This document shows, piece by piece, positions 63,073-64,000 of a stretch of 64,000 nt of DNA. Numbering within the stretch: the stretch's first letter is position 1; every line of letters begins with the position of its first letter. This stretch comes from Natrinema hispanicum. Its GTDB lineage: Archaea > Halobacteriota > Halobacteria > Halobacteriales > Natrialbaceae. The position numbers were made by a program, and so were the translations under genes. Location: positions 620,001-684,000 of the forward strand of contig NZ_SHMP01000004.1 in NCBI RefSeq assembly GCF_004217335.1, in the 5' to 3' direction. The notes under the pieces were generated by a model. The model was not told where the DNA came from, ran no database searches, and saw nothing but the letters and a program-made list of their open reading frames with translations.

Positions 63073-63963
63073 CTACATAGTGTATCCAAGATCCGCTAGG
63101 TTTTGTTCCACCTGATCGAAATCAATCTCTTCCATACTATCCTCAGGCGAATCAGCAACTATGTCCTTTCGTTCGTCTCCTTCCAGAATGTGCCATGGGA
63201 CCTTAACAAGGTCTGTAAGGTAGTGTGCTTCCGGGTGACCATAGCGTTTGACCGGAATCGGATGACCTCGTTGACCGAATATTTCACCGTGGTCGGCGGT
63301 AATTACGGTGCGCCCTTTTAATTCATCAAGGAGAGAGTCAACCTCGTTAACCACTAGATTAAGATTCTCCTCATATGCCTGGATAACATCGTCTTGGGAG
63401 ACATCTGGAAGTTTGGTAACCCGTTCCAATTTTCCGGCTCCGCCATCAAAATCAGAGTCCCCCAAATATGGTTGATGTGGTTGCATAAAGTGGCCAATAA
63501 GCCGCTTATTTGGATACTCCTTTGCTGCTTCGCGAATGGCATCTGCAACTGTTTCCGGTTTCGAGGTTAAGCCGTTTGCTGCATCGCGTTCAACAAATCT
63601 AAAATCGTGCACAGAAGCATTGATATCGTCTTTTAGTTTTGCGAACCATCCGTTTGCTGAGATATACACTGTATCATAAAGCTGTTTATCAGAAAAATTC
63701 CCTCGTATAAATTCAGAACTGGTACTGGCACGAGAGGTTCGGCTTTCTAACTTCCCTGGTAACTGAGGTAATGCAATATCCTCGAATGTATCGAATCGAC
63801 ATGCATCAAAAATTAACAGGTTATCCCAATCTTCGCTGAAGACATCAATACCTCTCGGATTATATCGACATCCGTTCTTTTTTTGGGTGTATAATCTATT
63901 TATTTCAGAGAGTAATAATTGTGGATTTTTAACTCCTGCCAGTATCTGTTTCGAAGTGTACAT
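63073..63963 (-). CDS. Alkaline-phosphatase/sulfatase-superfamily protein
   Basis: 296 residues. NLLIFDACRFDTFEDI places the metal-binding Asp; the STSSEFIRGNF stretch is the usual nucleophile-side region in haloarchaeal relatives; HFMQPHQPYLGDSDF and VITADHGEIFGQRGH (HGE metal site) complete the fold. Such proteins recur in haloarchaeal surface-polysaccharide clusters and may add, remove or move phosphate- or sulfate-type groups. AT-rich coding. It is the last gene; the promoter lies within 63964-64000. Confidence 0.78.
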   Translation of the reverse strand: MYTSKQILAGVKNPQLLLSEINRLYTQKKNGCRYNPRGIDVFSEDWDNLLIFDACRFDTFEDIALPQLPGKLESRTSRASTSSEFIRGNFSDKQLYDTVYISANGWFAKLKDDINASVHDFRFVERDAANGLTSKPETVADAIREAAKEYPNKRLIGHFMQPHQPYLGDSDFDGGAGKLERVTKLPDVSQDDVIQAYEENLNLVVNEVDSLLDELKGRTVITADHGEIFGQRGHPIPVKRYGHPEAHYLTDLVKVPWHILEGDERKDIVADSPEDSMEEIDFDQVEQNLADLGYTM

Positions 63964-64000
63964 ATTTATACAATTAAGCAGACACCACTTAATGTCTTCG

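Overview
This is a haloarchaeal (class Halobacteria) window. The proteins are strongly acidic, the DNA is GC-rich, and many genes read as leaderless. Archaeal markers include Orc1/Cdc6, a BAT-type HTH_10 regulator, TrmB, archaeal GlmU-like nucleotidyltransferases, an archaeal ATPase/DUF234 protein, ISH8-type and haloarchaeal TnpB insertion sequences. A natrialbalean such as Natrinema, Haloterrigena or Natronorubrum fits, but the genus is inference.

1-12.9 kb is chromosomal-type DNA carrying many apparent single-base frameshifts: an M24 peptidase, trehalose synthesis genes otsA-otsB, a small winged-helix protein, a secreted HExxHxxGxxH protease, a long BAT-type sensor-regulator, an MTH865 protein, a ribbon-helix-helix protein, cobyric acid synthase, and a serine hydrolase with a membrane tail. 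The concentration of frameshifts looks more like sequence quality than gene decay. 12.9-23.7 kb is clean: an ABC permease/ATPase pair, NAD(P)HX repair enzyme and MoaC, nitronate monooxygenase, a GlmU-like/GlmS pair, UppP, and a DUF2182-DUF1326 pair.

23.7-47 kb is an accessory region, probably an integrated plasmid. It holds a 1260-residue VirB4/HerA-type ATPase and an Orc1/Cdc6 gene flanked by iterons: four copies on an exact 56-bp period, a fifth overlapping the stop codon, and an inverted copy upstream. Next come small uncharacterised genes (CcbP-like, pRiA4b ORF-3-like, SWIM zinc finger, zinc ribbon, HNH-associated repeat), a DUF234 ATPase behind a repeat-rich operator, a TnpB element, a plasmid-type operon of short overlapping genes with a coiled-coil protein, a winged-helix gene facing it across a nested palindrome, and an ISH8-type element with perfect 10-bp target duplications that cut off the last five codons of another coiled-coil gene.

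47-64 kb is a cell-surface polysaccharide/glycosylation locus. It has a second GlmU-like/GlmS pair (this glmS is frameshifted), transposase debris, a GT2 enzyme, a TrmB regulator, two epimerases in one reading frame, a sulfoquinovose-synthase-like enzyme, a DUF2304-GT2 fusion, two GT4 transferases, a polytopic membrane protein and a sulfatase-fold protein. GlmS and GlmU supply amino-sugar nucleotides, epimerases modify them, and glycosyltransferases and membrane proteins build and move the glycan. The last 3 kb are visibly AT-richer, which suggests horizontal acquisition.
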